Source: CAMYKD01 sp041617155 (lineage in GTDB: Bacteria; Pseudomonadota; Alphaproteobacteria; Kiloniellales; JAKSDN01). Taken from it: a stretch of 6,193 nt of DNA. The notes under the pieces were generated by a model. That model did not search any database, was not told where the DNA came from, and saw only the letters and a list, made by a program, of their open reading frames with translations. Shown here one piece after another: positions 5,794-6,193 of this stretch. The stretch covers positions 1 through 6,193 of the forward strand of contig JBFJPL010000171.1 of assembly GCA_041617155.1 (NCBI GenBank), in the 5' to 3' direction. Made by a program: the position numbers and the translations under genes. The first letter of the stretch is position 1. Each line of letters starts with the position of its first letter.

Positions 5794-6193
5794 TCAGCTA
5801 TGGAACCAGACCGCGCCGCCGCCCTTGGCCTCGATCGCGTCGAAAGTCTCCGGCGGCAGAGCCTGCAAGATCCGGGGCCAGAACCGCATCTCCGCGTAGG
5901 CGCTCGCGAATATCAGCGGAAAGGACGGGCCCTGAGCTAACATGTAGGCGCCCAGTACGTATTGCTCGCTGTAGTTCTTGTAGAACCACTCCTCGGGGTA
6001 GTCGTTCGGCCAGAGAATATCGTGGATGCCCACGATGACGCCCTTTTTCAGACGCGGCAGCACTTCCAGGAAAAACACGGTCACATCGGAATTTTGCAGA
6101 CAGCAGTGGCTGCCATCCATGAAAACCATATCGCCCTTGGCGAGGCCGTCGAATAGGGCCAGATCCACCTCTTCCAGACCCTGGCGTATGACC
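5794..6193 (-). CDS. SAM-dependent methyltransferase, C-terminal part (5' end outside window)
   Basis: The frame is open to the right edge, beginning VIRQGLEEVDLALF, and ends at a TGA 19 bases from the convergent GT4 stop; 132 residues are visible. GDMVFMDGSHCCLQNSDVTV matches the strand-4 region of class I methyltransferases of the Methyltransf_24 type ('D.iFiDGsH.y....D'). LPRLKKGVIVGIHDIL matches the following 'L..GG.iv.HD' strand. The SAM-binding glycine motif would lie upstream, outside the window. Such enzymes often sit in O-antigen and exopolysaccharide clusters and methylate sugars, but O-methylation here is inferred from the neighbourhood. A GTG at 6168 is an internal codon rather than a likely start, because the conserved fold clearly extends further upstream. 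The tail, with AEMRFWPRILQALP and FDAIEAKGGGAVWF, was not recognised as a separate domain. Confidence 0.8.
   Translation of the reverse strand, partial: VIRQGLEEVDLALFDGLAKGDMVFMDGSHCCLQNSDVTVFFLEVLPRLKKGVIVGIHDILWPNDYPEEWFYKNYSEQYVLGAYMLAQGPSFPLIFASAYAEMRFWPRILQALPPETFDAIEAKGGGAVWFHS

Noticed and set aside
5762..5810. Direct repeat TGGAACCAGA around the convergent gene ends
   Set aside because: Ten bases, each part of a different coding sequence on opposite strands; no transposon or att structure accompanies it.

Overview
The window is a stretch of GC-rich bacterial DNA devoted to building and decorating a surface polysaccharide. Codon use (strong G/C third-position bias in most genes), non-ATG starts and the mix of enzymes suggest a proteobacterium, perhaps an alphaproteobacterium of the Rhodospirillales/Rhizobiales kind. 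That placement is inference only; no taxonomic marker gene is present.

Left block (1-2028, + strand): the last 47 codons of a GT4-type glycosyltransferase, an overlapping sulfotransferase gene (Sulfotransfer_4 type, with a long basic C-terminal extension), and a GT-A/GT8-like glycosyltransferase whose GTG start has a clear Shine-Dalgarno sequence. A convergent gene on the - strand (2097-2933) encodes a kinase-fold protein of the APH/LPS-kinase type with an altered catalytic loop.

Middle (2934-3393): about 460 bases without a convincing gene, visibly less GC-rich than its surroundings. Its main content is a 94-bp, almost wholly self-complementary element (2979-3072) with 29-bp perfect terminal inverted repeats, flanked by TA on both sides in a GCTAGC context. 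This is the signature of a MITE mobilised by an IS630/Tc1-mariner-type transposase. Further right is a second, unrelated palindrome (3174-3207).

Right block (3394-5774, + strand): two paralogous GT4 glycosyltransferases arranged head to tail, overlapping by four bases. They are also homologous to the glycosyltransferase tail at the left edge, so the window carries three members of one family. A convergent, partial SAM-dependent methyltransferase gene (- strand, 5794 to the window edge) closes the window.

Taken together, the glycosyltransferases would assemble an oligosaccharide or polysaccharide, and the sulfotransferase, kinase-like protein and methyltransferase are candidates for adding sulfate, phosphate and methyl groups. 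The joint role is inferred from gene neighbourhood. The most notable non-genic structure is the MITE-like palindrome beside the start of the kinase-like gene.
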